From Planctomycetales bacterium (GTDB lineage Bacteria; Planctomycetota; Planctomycetia; Planctomycetales; Planctomycetaceae), in contig JANQPT010000059.1 in the NCBI GenBank assembly GCA_028285345.1, positions 16,041 to 80,040 of the forward strand: a DNA stretch of 64,000 bases. The letters are read 5' to 3'. Positions 35,801 to 45,572 of the stretch are shown one piece after another. Made by a program: the position numbers and the translations under genes. The notes beneath the pieces were generated by a model. That model was given only the letters and a program-made list of their open reading frames with translations. It had not been told where the DNA came from and searched no databases. Position 1 is the stretch's first letter. Each line of letters opens with the position of its first letter.

Positions 35801-38800
35801 ATGTCATACGACGACCCAAGCGCCGTCGAAAAACGGTTGGTGAGCGAACTGAACGTTCAGTTGCAGCAGCGAAATTCGCAGTGGCTGGATGCGGAGGTTC
35901 GCTATCGGGACGAGGTGCAGCGCGCCGAGGAGATGCATGCGCAGAGCCAATCCGCGCTCGATGAAGAATTGGCGGAAACGCGCCGGCGGATTGAATCCGA
36001 GCACGCCGCTGCCACGGCCGAGATCGAAACGCAATTCCAATCGGATGAGTCACTCGCCCGCGGGCGGTACAACTCACGTTTGGATGAGATCAACCAAGAG
36101 TATAACGCGACCGTCGACACATCACGAAAAACATTTGACGACACGCAGTGGATGGTGACGTCGGTCTTGGATGAAAACACCGACGACAGTCCTCAACAGC
36201 GGTTGGAGGAACTGACCGCTTCACTGCAAAGCAGCCGCGAGTTTTTGATTGGCGGAGTCGAGTCGCTCGCCGAGGATATTGAAGCCGCGAAAAAGATTCT
36301 GCGGACTCGGCGACAACGATACGAGGATCAGGACGCGGAGATTGAGCCGGTTCCTGAAGATCCGGAGGCTGCCTATGAGTGTTGTGAATCGGCGATCAAA
36401 CGCGGGCGGGCCGCGCTGCACATCCTCCGCAAAGAATTCCTCTCGAAGCTGTTTGTCGGTGCGACGCCGGTCATGCTGTTTGCCATCGCCGCAGTTTTGC
36501 TGTTTATCCTGTCGTTCCTGGTACTGCCGCCGTCGCTGATTAGTCCCAATCTCGACCAGTTTAGCGCGGCATGGATCGGCACGTTGGCCGGGACGGCGGC
36601 GACCGCGACGCTGGTAGTGTTGGTGGTTCTGTACGCGGTTGCGACCGGACGCTGTGAGTCGGCGTATCAGACGATGATCGACAGTTTTGCCGAGGCGGAG
36701 GTGTCGTTACATAACTGGCGGTCGTGGTCGGACAAGGAATTGCGGAGCAAGCAGCGCCAATATCAGAAGTGGCAGGACTCGCGGAGCAAACAGCGGGACA
36801 CCACGCTCTCGCGGGCCGAATCGAAGCTCGATCAAGAGACGACTGCGGCCGAGCAGATTCGCGACGCCGGGATCTCGGACATGGAATCGAAGTTTGCCGC
36901 CCAGTTGAGCGCGTTGGAGGAGCGGCGGACATCTCAAGTGAAAAACGTCGACGAGCGGCGCGACGCCTCGCTGCAGCAACTCGAAGAACGTGAATCACGC
37001 GATGCGGCGCAGATTCGCGCGGCCTACGAGACGTCATTGAATCAAGCGGAACGATCGCGGGAGGAGAAACAATCGTCCATCCTGCAGACATGGAACTCGT
37101 TCTGGGAGAATCTGCAGGCCAAGCATCACGACTTGGGCCAGCGGGCGGCTGCTTGCGGGCCGGAGTTGTCTCTGTTGCGGGACGATTCATGGCGGTTGCC
37201 GGACGATGTTCCGGAGGCGATTCCGTTTGGACATTTCAATGTCGAACTGAACACCGACGTCCGCACCGAGCACGACGATGCAAAGCGGCAGGTTTCGCAG
37301 TTGAGCTTTCCGCTAATGTTGCCGTTCGCCACGGGGGCTTCGTTGTTTCTGCAAGCCGAAGGCGCCGGACGCCAGGCGGCCAACGACATCCTGCGGGCGG
37401 TGATGTTGCGTCTGTTGACCTCGCTGCCGGGCGGAAAGGTTCGATTCACGATCATCGATGCGGTCGGGTTGGGCGAACAGTTTTCGTCGTTCATGCATTT
37501 GGCCGATTATGACGAACTGCTTGTCAATAGCCGCATCTGGACCGAAAGCGGCCAAATCGAACAGCGGCTGGCGGATCTCACCGAGCACATGGAGAACGTG
37601 TTTCAGACGTACTTGCGCAACGAGTATCAGTCGATCGAGGAGTACAATGATTTCGCCGGTGAAGTCGCCGAGCCGTACCATTTTTTGGTGATCGCAAACT
37701 TCCCGGCGAATTTCACGGAAGTTGCAGCCCGGCGGCTGGTGAGTATCGCAGGCAGCGGCGCGCGGTGCGGGGTGCATACGCTGATCAGCTACGATTGCAG
37801 CCAACCGCTGCCGCACGGATTGCTGTTGGAGGACGTGATTGGCACGTCAACGCATCTCGTTTGGCGCGGCGACCATTTCGAGCACTCGGCGTCCGAACTG
37901 AACGGGATTCCGCTCGAGTTGGACGCTCCGCCGCAGCCGGCCGAATTTGGGAATATCGTCCGCCGCGCGGGAGAACTCTCCAAGCATGCCCGCAAGGTGG
38001 AGGTGCCGTTTAGTCGCATTGCGCCCACCGAAAATCAGCTGTGGCAAAAGGACAGTCGTGGAGGGATTGACGTGCCGCTGGGACGAGCGGGGGCGACCAA
38101 GCTGCAGCACTTACGGTTGGGCAAGGGAACATCGCAACATGTGTTGGTTGCGGGCAAGACCGGATCGGGAAAATCGACGTTCTTGCACACGCTGATTACA
38201 AATACGGCGCTGCATTATGGGCCTGACGAGGTGGAGTTGTACTTGATCGACTTCAAGAAGGGGGTCGAGTTCAAAGCGTATGCGGCGGGACGCCTGCCGC
38301 ACGCCCGCGTGATTGCCATCGAAAGCGACCGCGAATTCGGCGTCAGCGTGCTGCAGCGTCTGGATGCGGTGCTGACTGAACGGGGTGAGTTGTTTCGGGC
38401 ACACGGCGCGCAGGATATCGGGATGTTTCGCGACGCGCAGCCCGATGAGCGGATGCCGCGAATCTTGTTGCTGGTTGATGAGTTTCAGGAGTTCTTTACC
38501 GAGGACGACAAGCTTTCGCAAACCGCATCGCTGTTGTTGGATCGATTGGTGCGACAAGGCCGGGCGTTTGGAATTCACGTGCTGTTGGGATCGCAGACGC
38601 TGGGAGGTGCCTATTCCTTGGCCCGCAGCACGTTGGGCCAAGTCGCCGTCCGGATCGCCTTGCAATGCAGCGAGTCGGATGCCCATTTGATTCTTAGCGA
38701 AGACAACACGGCGGCCCGATTACTCACGCGTCCGGGCGAGGCGATTTACAACGACGCCAATGGTCTGATCGACGGCAACCATCCTTTTCAAATTGCCTGG

Positions 38801-39931
38801 CTGGACGACGATCAACGGGCAGAGAAACTGGAGGGAATTCTGCAGCTGACGCATCAGCGCGGGATGCAGCCCGACCCGGCAATTGTCTTTGAGGGCAACA
38901 TTCCCGCCGATCCAAGCAACAATCCGGAACTGAACGAATTGGCGTCCTCCTTCCCACCGGCTGCGGCGCCTGCGGTAGGACGGATTTGGCTGGGCGAACC
39001 AGTACAGCTCAAAGCGGCATCGGCATTGGAATTGTCGCACCAAACCGGCTCGAATTTGTTGATCGTGGGGCAGAGTGCGGATTCGGCGCTTGGAATTCTG
39101 ACCAGTTGTTTAACGAGTTTGAGTTATCAATACCCGCTGCCGGAGACGGTCGGAGATGCGGCGGTTCGCTTCGCCGTGCTCGACGCGGTCAACGGGGATT
39201 TCGCCGGTCCCCGGTTCTGGCTGAGCGTCGCGCAACTTGCTGGCCGTGAGTTGGAAGTCGCCGGGCCGGCGGAGTCCAACCAAGTCGTGAGTGATTTGGC
39301 GAAGGAGATCGACCGCCGCCTGGAGGAGAACTCGACCGGTGCGCCGCCGATATATCTGTTTGTGGCCAACGTTTCCGGGTTTCGCGACCTCCGCAAGGCC
39401 GAAGACGATTTTGGGTCGTGGGGGATGGACAAAGACAAACCGGCGTCTCCCGACCAGCAGTTCAGCAAGATCGTGACCGACGGGCCGGCAGTCGGCGTGC
39501 ATGCCCTCGTGTGGTGCGATTCGTACAACAACGTGGGGCGCTGGCTGGGGAATCGGTTGCTCAAGGAGTTTGAATACCGCGTCTGTTTCCGCATGAATGC
39601 GAACGATTCGAGCCAGCTCATCGACACCCCCGCTGCGGGGAGGCTCGGCACAAATCGCGCGTTGCTCTACCGTGATGCGACGGGTGAAACGGAGAAGTTT
39701 CGGCCGTATGGGATCCGGCAGTCGTCGGCGGGCGCGCCGAATGAGGCGACGGCAGTCGATACGACGGCGGCCAAGGTTTCGTTGGAGCCCTCTGCCTTCC
39801 AGTCGACCAGTCTGGAACCGTTATCTGCGAAGCCGCCGAATCCAGAGACGGCGGAACCGAAGAAAAATTCTCCGGACGACGACAAGCCCGACGAACACTG
39901 GGACAGTATCGAAATGTTCTCCGTCAAGTAA
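35801..39931 (+). CDS. EssC-like FtsK/SpoIIIE membrane ATPase with coiled coils
   Basis: A 1376-residue motor protein. Order of parts: N-terminal coiled coil (about 15-200), two membrane helices (about 220-245 and 257-280), a second coiled coil (about 285-430), a mixed domain (about 430-760), then an FtsK/SpoIIIE ATPase with Walker A GKTGSGKST at 785-793 and Walker B ILLLVDEFQ with D893-E894. A second ATPase-like domain (from about 1060) has a degenerate P-loop (GQSADSA), as in the later domains of EssC/EccC. There is no FHA domain, unlike Firmicute EssC. The ATG at 35801 follows AAGGA. The three WXG-like genes upstream suggest a type VII-like secretion motor. DNA translocation is an alternative. 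Confidence 0.85.
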   Translation: MSYDDPSAVEKRLVSELNVQLQQRNSQWLDAEVRYRDEVQRAEEMHAQSQSALDEELAETRRRIESEHAAATAEIETQFQSDESLARGRYNSRLDEINQEYNATVDTSRKTFDDTQWMVTSVLDENTDDSPQQRLEELTASLQSSREFLIGGVESLAEDIEAAKKILRTRRQRYEDQDAEIEPVPEDPEAAYECCESAIKRGRAALHILRKEFLSKLFVGATPVMLFAIAAVLLFILSFLVLPPSLISPNLDQFSAAWIGTLAGTAATATLVVLVVLYAVATGRCESAYQTMIDSFAEAEVSLHNWRSWSDKELRSKQRQYQKWQDSRSKQRDTTLSRAESKLDQETTAAEQIRDAGISDMESKFAAQLSALEERRTSQVKNVDERRDASLQQLEERESRDAAQIRAAYETSLNQAERSREEKQSSILQTWNSFWENLQAKHHDLGQRAAACGPELSLLRDDSWRLPDDVPEAIPFGHFNVELNTDVRTEHDDAKRQVSQLSFPLMLPFATGASLFLQAEGAGRQAANDILRAVMLRLLTSLPGGKVRFTIIDAVGLGEQFSSFMHLADYDELLVNSRIWTESGQIEQRLADLTEHMENVFQTYLRNEYQSIEEYNDFAGEVAEPYHFLVIANFPANFTEVAARRLVSIAGSGARCGVHTLISYDCSQPLPHGLLLEDVIGTSTHLVWRGDHFEHSASELNGIPLELDAPPQPAEFGNIVRRAGELSKHARKVEVPFSRIAPTENQLWQKDSRGGIDVPLGRAGATKLQHLRLGKGTSQHVLVAGKTGSGKSTFLHTLITNTALHYGPDEVELYLIDFKKGVEFKAYAAGRLPHARVIAIESDREFGVSVLQRLDAVLTERGELFRAHGAQDIGMFRDAQPDERMPRILLLVDEFQEFFTEDDKLSQTASLLLDRLVRQGRAFGIHVLLGSQTLGGAYSLARSTLGQVAVRIALQCSESDAHLILSEDNTAARLLTRPGEAIYNDANGLIDGNHPFQIAWLDDDQRAEKLEGILQLTHQRGMQPDPAIVFEGNIPADPSNNPELNELASSFPPAAAPAVGRIWLGEPVQLKAASALELSHQTGSNLLIVGQSADSALGILTSCLTSLSYQYPLPETVGDAAVRFAVLDAVNGDFAGPRFWLSVAQLAGRELEVAGPAESNQVVSDLAKEIDRRLEENSTGAPPIYLFVANVSGFRDLRKAEDDFGSWGMDKDKPASPDQQFSKIVTDGPAVGVHALVWCDSYNNVGRWLGNRLLKEFEYRVCFRMNANDSSQLIDTPAAGRLGTNRALLYRDATGETEKFRPYGIRQSSAGAPNEATAVDTTAAKVSLEPSAFQSTSLEPLSAKPPNPETAEPKKNSPDDDKPDEHWDSIEMFSVK

Positions 39932-39978
39932 CAGCTTTGTGACTCGATCGCCCCGCTGAAGTGCTGGTGGACCGGCGC

Positions 39979-41529
39979 TCAGTTGCAGTTCTGCAGCCGG
40001 GAATTCCAGATCGCCTCGAGTTGCGAAACCAACGGCTCGAGTGCCGCGTCCCAATCCGGCGGCAAGTTCAGTACCGATCCTGCGAACCGCTGAGGCAATT
40101 GGTCGGTTCGCGCGACGGCCGCCAGGATTCCAGCGACGATGCTCTCCAATCGCGGTTCGACCGGGAGCAAGTTGTCGGAGATTTGCCTTAGTCGTTGCTC
40201 TGACTTGACCCCAAACGTATTCGTGACGACGGTTGCGCCGCAGGCGGCCATCTCCAGCGGCGGGTAGCTGGTGTGCGGGGAGAGCATCAACGACAAACCG
40301 ACGTCGGACTGTCGCAGCAGGCGCGCATAGTCGTCGTAACTGCGCCAGGCATGGTGCTGGATCGAGATGCCTTGCCCCAAATCGGCCGGCGGCAGGTCCG
40401 CGCCCAAGAATCCCAATTCCCACTGGGAGGGAGGAAACGCCCCTTGCTCGGCAGCCAGCTTCAGCGCGACGAGGCCCATCTCGAACAGGTTGCGCGGCGC
40501 TTGCGGCCGCGCATAGAACAGCAGCCGTCTCTTGCGGTTCGGAAATGAATCGAAGTCCGGCGAAAACCGCCGCACATCAACGGCGGGTTCAAACACGAGG
40601 CAATCGGCCGCGAATTGCGGATCGGCAAAGCGGCCGATCCGCTGAGCGCTCAGATGATCGGCCAGTAGCCGTCCACAGACAATGCTGTGATAATCAAGAG
40701 CGTAGGTTTCGGCGGCCAGCGCTTGTTTGGCCGACCAGGGGTACATGCCGGGTTCGAAGTCTTGAATCAGATACCAGAACCGCCGCGTCCGCAGTCGTGG
40801 TTGAATCTCCTTAATCATCTGCGCCGTCCACCATGCCGTGGCGCAGAGAATGTCGTCGGCACCCAGCTGCAATGAACTGCTACGATCTCGAGCGCACGCA
40901 AACTCAACTTTGTCCGAGGCAAACGGCAGCCCGCTGACTGAATGCAAATGCCGCCGCAAGTAGGATTCGTCGGCATCGAGTTCACAATCGGTGGCGATGA
41001 ATCTGACAGGCACACCCCGCGCCGCCAGCCGCGCGAAGAGATTTAACGCCGTGTTTGGTCCGCCCGTCAAATCGTGTTTGCGGAGACTCGGCAGCAACAG
41101 GTTGACCTTCGCGGTTTGGCCGGAGCGGACTTCGATGTTCAGCGGCCAGACATCCTGGAGCCTGTTTTCGACCTCGATTGGTCCGCGAGCCGGCGCAGTC
41201 CACTCATCGGGTTGGTGGCGGCGATGAGCAAGATACCGATCGACATCCGACAAAAGACGTTTGGGAGAACGGAGCAATTGTCTCAGCGCCCGGCCCCCCA
41301 AGCTCAGGATATCTGCGATCGAGAATCGTCGCGAAGCAGACGCGGGCGTTCCTGCTTCGGATGGCGAGTCGACCGTCGCTGCCACAGTTCTCTCGATGTG
41401 CAGCAATTGCTGGCCGCGCAGCGCATACAACCCTGACAATTCGCGGCGCACATCATCGATACGCGCATCGATCTCATCGGGCGAACAGTCGCTCGGTGGA
41501 TGCTCCGTCCGCGTCCGTTCCTGAGACAT
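39979..41529 (-). CDS. Glycosyltransferase, WsaF-like GT4
   Basis: A 516-residue glycosyltransferase. An N-terminal extension with a short coiled coil (about 15-50) precedes a GT-B fold. The donor/acceptor half has VNLLLPSLRKHDLTGGPNTAL and the segment YLIQDFEPGMYPWS, which is characteristic of WsaF-like rhamnosyltransferases as I recall them. The C-terminal half has LGFLGADL and LSPHTSYPPLEMAACGA. It probably adds a sugar to a surface glycan. It is convergent with the ATPase gene of the type VII-like module. Confidence 0.8.
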   Translation of the reverse strand: MSQERTRTEHPPSDCSPDEIDARIDDVRRELSGLYALRGQQLLHIERTVAATVDSPSEAGTPASASRRFSIADILSLGGRALRQLLRSPKRLLSDVDRYLAHRRHQPDEWTAPARGPIEVENRLQDVWPLNIEVRSGQTAKVNLLLPSLRKHDLTGGPNTALNLFARLAARGVPVRFIATDCELDADESYLRRHLHSVSGLPFASDKVEFACARDRSSSLQLGADDILCATAWWTAQMIKEIQPRLRTRRFWYLIQDFEPGMYPWSAKQALAAETYALDYHSIVCGRLLADHLSAQRIGRFADPQFAADCLVFEPAVDVRRFSPDFDSFPNRKRRLLFYARPQAPRNLFEMGLVALKLAAEQGAFPPSQWELGFLGADLPPADLGQGISIQHHAWRSYDDYARLLRQSDVGLSLMLSPHTSYPPLEMAACGATVVTNTFGVKSEQRLRQISDNLLPVEPRLESIVAGILAAVARTDQLPQRFAGSVLNLPPDWDAALEPLVSQLEAIWNSRLQNCN

Positions 41530-41613
41530 ATGCGAGTTCCTCCATGAACAACCAACCGCTTTGACCGAGAGCGGACCGTGCTCTCTGCATCAATCTGCTC
41601 GCCGGCCGTGAGT

Positions 41614-43638
41614 TTAGCGCGGTTTGTCCAACGTCACGTCAAACGTCTTTTCGTCGTTGCCGCGTTTGACGACCACCTTGATCGTATCGCCCCCTTTTAG
41701 TTTCCGCAGCGCCAGGTCAAAGTCGCTCAAATTGCCGATCTTGGTGTTGTTGATTTTCTGAATGATGTCGCCCGCCTTGAGGCCGGCTTTTTCGGCAGGG
41801 CTGTTGGGGCTGACACCCATCAGGGCGTAGCCGTCAGATTTTTCCGAGAAATCGGGAATGCTCCCGAAATAGGGCCGGCTCCCGCCGCGGCGCATCGATT
41901 CGGCCGACTTGACGGCAACATATTGCAGCCGCTCGGGCGAATCGGCGACATCGAGCACGATCTGTTCGATCACCTCAACGACCCGCCGCATTCCTTGGGA
42001 GTTGATTTTGTCCCAATCGTCTCCCGGCCGGTGATAATCGCGGTGGGTTCCGGTGAAAAAGTGCAGTACGGGAATCTTTTTGCCGTAGAACGAGGAATGG
42101 TCGCTGGGCCCAAAGCCTCCCGGCTTCTTCGTGACTTGAAACCCGTACTCTTTGCCGAGATCGTCGACAAGCTTTTCCCAGCGCGGCGCGGTGCCGGTGC
42201 CGAAGATTGTCAGCTTGTCATCTTTGAGCCGACCGACCATGTCCATGTTCAACATGGCCACCGTTGTGTCGAGCGGAAACACCGGCTCTTTGACGTAATG
42301 AGCCGATCCCAGCAACCCCAGTTCTTCGCCGGTGAACGCAATGAACACCAGTCGACGCGACGGCTTTTTCTCTCGCGCCACGAACCGGCGAGCAAGTTCA
42401 ATCAGTGCGATCGTGCCCGACGCGTTGTCGTCGGCCCCGTTGTGGATTTCCATTGAGCCGGGTGCGAGGGACCCCTCTCCACCGCGACCCACATGGTCGT
42501 AATGGGCTCCGATCACGACGGTTTCATTCGCCAGCGGACCGACCCCGTCCAACACGCCGATCACGTTCTTCACGTCCGCCTCGATGCGTTTGATCGAGAC
42601 CTCGCCGGCGACCTGCCAGCCTTTGAGGATTCGGCTCTGCGGTTTGAAATCTTCATCGATCTTCGTCTCCAACTCATTCAGGCTAGTCCCCTCGGTCTTT
42701 AAGATCCGATCACAGACCTCGCGCGAGATGTGCAACAGCGGAATCGCGTGTTGCTCCTTGTTCCCTTCATAGCCGAACTTGATCAAGTTGTCGGGAATGC
42801 CGCGCTCAACGTCGCTGCGGCGTTCTCGGAGCACGTTGACGGCCGCCGACAGTTTGCTGCGTGCGGACTTGTGGGCGTCAACGTCGTCTTCCGGAGTCTG
42901 GTCGAAGCGGACGGCCGCATTGACCAGTTTCTTTTCGGCTTGCGCTACGCGTTTCTTCGCACTATCGAGGTCGGAGCGGCCGCTGTGAGGGTCATTGACA
43001 AACAGCACCGCCACGGCGCCGGCACCGTAGGCGTTGGCAGCTTTGGTCCGCAGCGCTGCGTGGCGCGAAATGCCTCCGTGCGGGCCGCCGGCAAACTTGC
43101 CGTGGGGATTGTTCTGTTGCGGAGTCCGCCGCATGATGATGACGACTTTTCCTTTGATGTCGATATCGGCGAAGTCATTGTATCCCTTGTCGTCCGCCTC
43201 GATCCCGTATCCCACGAATGCCAATTCGCCGGAGAACTTGCCGCTGCCCCCTGTGGAAAGGGGACGAAAGTCGTCGCCGGATTTCAATTCTGTTAACTGG
43301 CCGTCAGGTGCGGTCAACGCCAATGAATTGGGCTGGGACAATTCCGATCCGATGGTCATTGAAAACGACTGAAATGCCCCGCCGTCGACCGCATGCACGT
43401 TCAGTCCGGCGTCCGCAAATTGCCGGCGAATATAATCTGCGGCCAAATTCAAGCCCGCGGTGCCGACGCCGCGTCCCTCGAGTTCGTCGGAGGCGAGGTA
43501 CTTCACCCCGTCGAGCAGTCGACTTTCGACAGCCGAGGTTGCGTCGTCGGACTTGGCCGGGACAAAAACCAGCGCCGGCAACAACGCCAGCGCCGCAAAT
43601 ATGGTGAAACCGCGCGCTAGTCTCTGCTTGCTCTGCAT
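41614..43638 (-). CDS. Secreted M28-family zinc aminopeptidase with PA and PDZ domains
   Basis: A 674-residue exported metallopeptidase. The ATG at 43638 (GAGGA nine bases upstream) is preferred to the TTG just before it. A signal peptide spans residues 1-30. A PA-like insertion lies in the N-terminal third. The M28 core has zinc ligands in GAHYDHVG, NGADDNASGT, FTGEELGLLGS, LNMDMVG and a late His in GTHRDYH. A C-terminal PDZ domain (about 575-674: YALMGVSPNSPAEKAGL, GDIIQKINNTKIG) may select substrates. It is divergent from asnS. Confidence 0.9.
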   Translation of the reverse strand: MQSKQRLARGFTIFAALALLPALVFVPAKSDDATSAVESRLLDGVKYLASDELEGRGVGTAGLNLAADYIRRQFADAGLNVHAVDGGAFQSFSMTIGSELSQPNSLALTAPDGQLTELKSGDDFRPLSTGGSGKFSGELAFVGYGIEADDKGYNDFADIDIKGKVVIIMRRTPQQNNPHGKFAGGPHGGISRHAALRTKAANAYGAGAVAVLFVNDPHSGRSDLDSAKKRVAQAEKKLVNAAVRFDQTPEDDVDAHKSARSKLSAAVNVLRERRSDVERGIPDNLIKFGYEGNKEQHAIPLLHISREVCDRILKTEGTSLNELETKIDEDFKPQSRILKGWQVAGEVSIKRIEADVKNVIGVLDGVGPLANETVVIGAHYDHVGRGGEGSLAPGSMEIHNGADDNASGTIALIELARRFVAREKKPSRRLVFIAFTGEELGLLGSAHYVKEPVFPLDTTVAMLNMDMVGRLKDDKLTIFGTGTAPRWEKLVDDLGKEYGFQVTKKPGGFGPSDHSSFYGKKIPVLHFFTGTHRDYHRPGDDWDKINSQGMRRVVEVIEQIVLDVADSPERLQYVAVKSAESMRRGGSRPYFGSIPDFSEKSDGYALMGVSPNSPAEKAGLKAGDIIQKINNTKIGNLSDFDLALRKLKGGDTIKVVVKRGNDEKTFDVTLDKPR

Positions 43639-43871
43639 CAATCTGATTCCTCACATTTGAGTCGTCATGGTCACTGACCGATTCTTCACGCAAGCATTAT
43701 ATCTGATGTGGCGGAACCGAGAAAACCATGATTGCGGCCAAATTGGCGCAATCACTGTGCCAACGGACCGCTGGAAATGAACACCCAAGCGGACTTCTCT
43801 GGGATTTTCGGGATTGATATGATTCCGCTGCTCCACGTTTTCGAAACGGATCTTGGACAACGAGGACTCGG

Positions 43872-45263
43872 ATGAATCTCAGCAAAATCGCCGCACTATT
43901 GAAAGCCGGGCAACCGGAGCAAGACGTAGAAGTCGCCGGTTGGGTCCGCACGAAGCGGGAATCGAAACAAAACTTCGCCTTTTTGGAACTCAATGACGGT
44001 AGTTCCATGGCCGGTTTGCAGGTAATCGTCGACGACAGTGTGCCCGGTTTCGAGCAGAGCATAAGGCGAATCACCACGGGGGCCAGTGTGCGTTGTGCTG
44101 GAAAACTGCAGGAATCCCCCGGCAAAGGGCAACGGATCGAGTTGCACGCCGTCGAGTTGACGGTGCTAGGTACGGCCGACGCACAGACCTATCCCTTGCA
44201 GAAAAAACGGCACAGCTTTGAGTTCTTACGGGATATCGCCCACCTCCGACCCCGCACCAATACCTTCGGCGCCATTGCCCGCGTCCGTAACGCTCTTTGT
44301 GCGGCGATCCATCAATTCTTCCAATCGCGAGGGTTCTTGTACGTTCATACGCCGGTGATCACGACCAGCGACTGCGAAGGCGCGGGTACGTTATTTCAGG
44401 TGACGACGCTCGATCTGGCCAAGCTGGCGCAGATTCAGACCGAGATTGACTATGCCCAGGATTTCTTCGGCAAGCAGGCCTCGCTGACGGTCAGCGGTCA
44501 GTTGGAAGCGGAGACATTCGCCAGTTCAGTCGGAGACTGTTATACATTCGGCCCCACATTTCGGGCGGAAAACTCCAACACGACGCGGCACTTGGCGGAA
44601 TTCTGGATGGTCGAGCCGGAAATGCCGTTTTATGAGTTGTCCGACAACATGGATCTGGCGGAGTCCTTTATCCGGACGATTCTCTCCGACGTGCTCGAGG
44701 CCTGTCCAGAGGATATGGACTTCTTCAATCTGCGGATCGAGAAGACGATCTTGGAGACGCTCCGCAACATCATCGACAACGATTTCATCCGCCTGCCGTA
44801 CACGGAAGCAATCGAGATTCTCGAGTCGAGCGGGCAAAAGTTCGAGTTCCCGGTCGAGTGGGGAGTCGACCTACAATCGGAGCATGAGCGGTACTTGACG
44901 GAGCAGAAGTTTCAGCAGCCGGTGATCCTGTATGATTATCCACGAACCATCAAGCCGTTTTATATGCGGTGCAATGAGGACGGTAAGACGGTACGTGCGA
45001 TGGACGTGCTGGTGCCCCGAGTGGGTGAAATCATCGGCGGCAGTCAGCGCGAAGAGCGAATGGACGTGTTGACGGAGCGGATGACCGAATGCGGCTTGGA
45101 GCCGGAGGAGTATTGGTGGTATCTCGATCTGCGTCGCTACGGCAGCGTTCCGCATTCCGGTTTCGGCCTCGGATTGGAGCGGACATTGCTGCTGCTGACC
45201 GGCATGGCGAATATTCGCGACGTGATTCCTTTTCCGCGGACGCCGAAAAACGCGGAGTTTTAA
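43872..45263 (+). CDS. asnS: Asparaginyl-tRNA synthetase
   Basis: Class IIb aminoacyl-tRNA synthetase that charges tRNA-Asn. The 463-residue protein has an N-terminal OB-fold anticodon-binding domain (about 15-105) and a class II catalytic core. Motif 2 is FRAENSNTTRHLAEFWMVEP and motif 3 is GFGLGLERTLLLLTG. Within the core HLRPRTNTF and the DLAKLAQIQTEIDYAQDFF region support AsnRS over AspRS or LysRS. GAGGAC precedes the ATG. An initiator-type tRNA gene lies 143 bases downstream. Confidence 0.94.
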   Translation: MNLSKIAALLKAGQPEQDVEVAGWVRTKRESKQNFAFLELNDGSSMAGLQVIVDDSVPGFEQSIRRITTGASVRCAGKLQESPGKGQRIELHAVELTVLGTADAQTYPLQKKRHSFEFLRDIAHLRPRTNTFGAIARVRNALCAAIHQFFQSRGFLYVHTPVITTSDCEGAGTLFQVTTLDLAKLAQIQTEIDYAQDFFGKQASLTVSGQLEAETFASSVGDCYTFGPTFRAENSNTTRHLAEFWMVEPEMPFYELSDNMDLAESFIRTILSDVLEACPEDMDFFNLRIEKTILETLRNIIDNDFIRLPYTEAIEILESSGQKFEFPVEWGVDLQSEHERYLTEQKFQQPVILYDYPRTIKPFYMRCNEDGKTVRAMDVLVPRVGEIIGGSQREERMDVLTERMTECGLEPEEYWWYLDLRRYGSVPHSGFGLGLERTLLLLTGMANIRDVIPFPRTPKNAEF

Positions 45264-45406
45264 GAACATTTCGCAGAATCGACTCAAAAATCGAACGAGT
45301 TGTCGCCGAATCTGGACGAGAGCACTCGACGATTTGCGAAACTCTGTTAGAATACCCTTACTTCCCGCGTGAATGCCGCTCGCTCGTGTGGAATATCAAA
45401 CAATGA

Positions 45407-45477
<71 letters not shown>

Positions 45478-45480
<3 letters not shown>

Positions 45481-45558
45481 TTTCACGCACGCCGTTGAAC
45501 GAAATCGTACCCGCGTGTGAACGAACGAAGCCGAGGCCTTGTGCCTCGGCTTTTTGCG
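45478..45558. repeat. 81-bp direct repeat, left copy (at tRNA 3' end)
   Basis: Starts with the last three bases of the tRNA (CCATTTC) and runs through the terminator. The right copy at 47281-47361 has the same length and about 70 of 81 identical positions. Identical blocks include ATCGTACCCGCGTGTGAACG and TGTGCCTCGGCTTTT. Resembles duplicated attachment-site or duplicated tRNA-flank sequence. Confidence 0.7.
45530..45555 (+). terminator. Rho-independent terminator of the tRNA gene
   Basis: Perfect 8-bp stem GCCGAGGC/GCCTCGGC with a CTTGT loop followed by TTTTT, 50 bases after the tRNA. Confidence 0.85.
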
Positions 45559-45572
45559 CGTGTGCCGAGTAT

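Noticed and set aside
45325..45353. Possible tRNA promoter with TAGAAT as -10
   Set aside because: No acceptable -35 hexamer at 16-18 bp spacing, so I did not call it.
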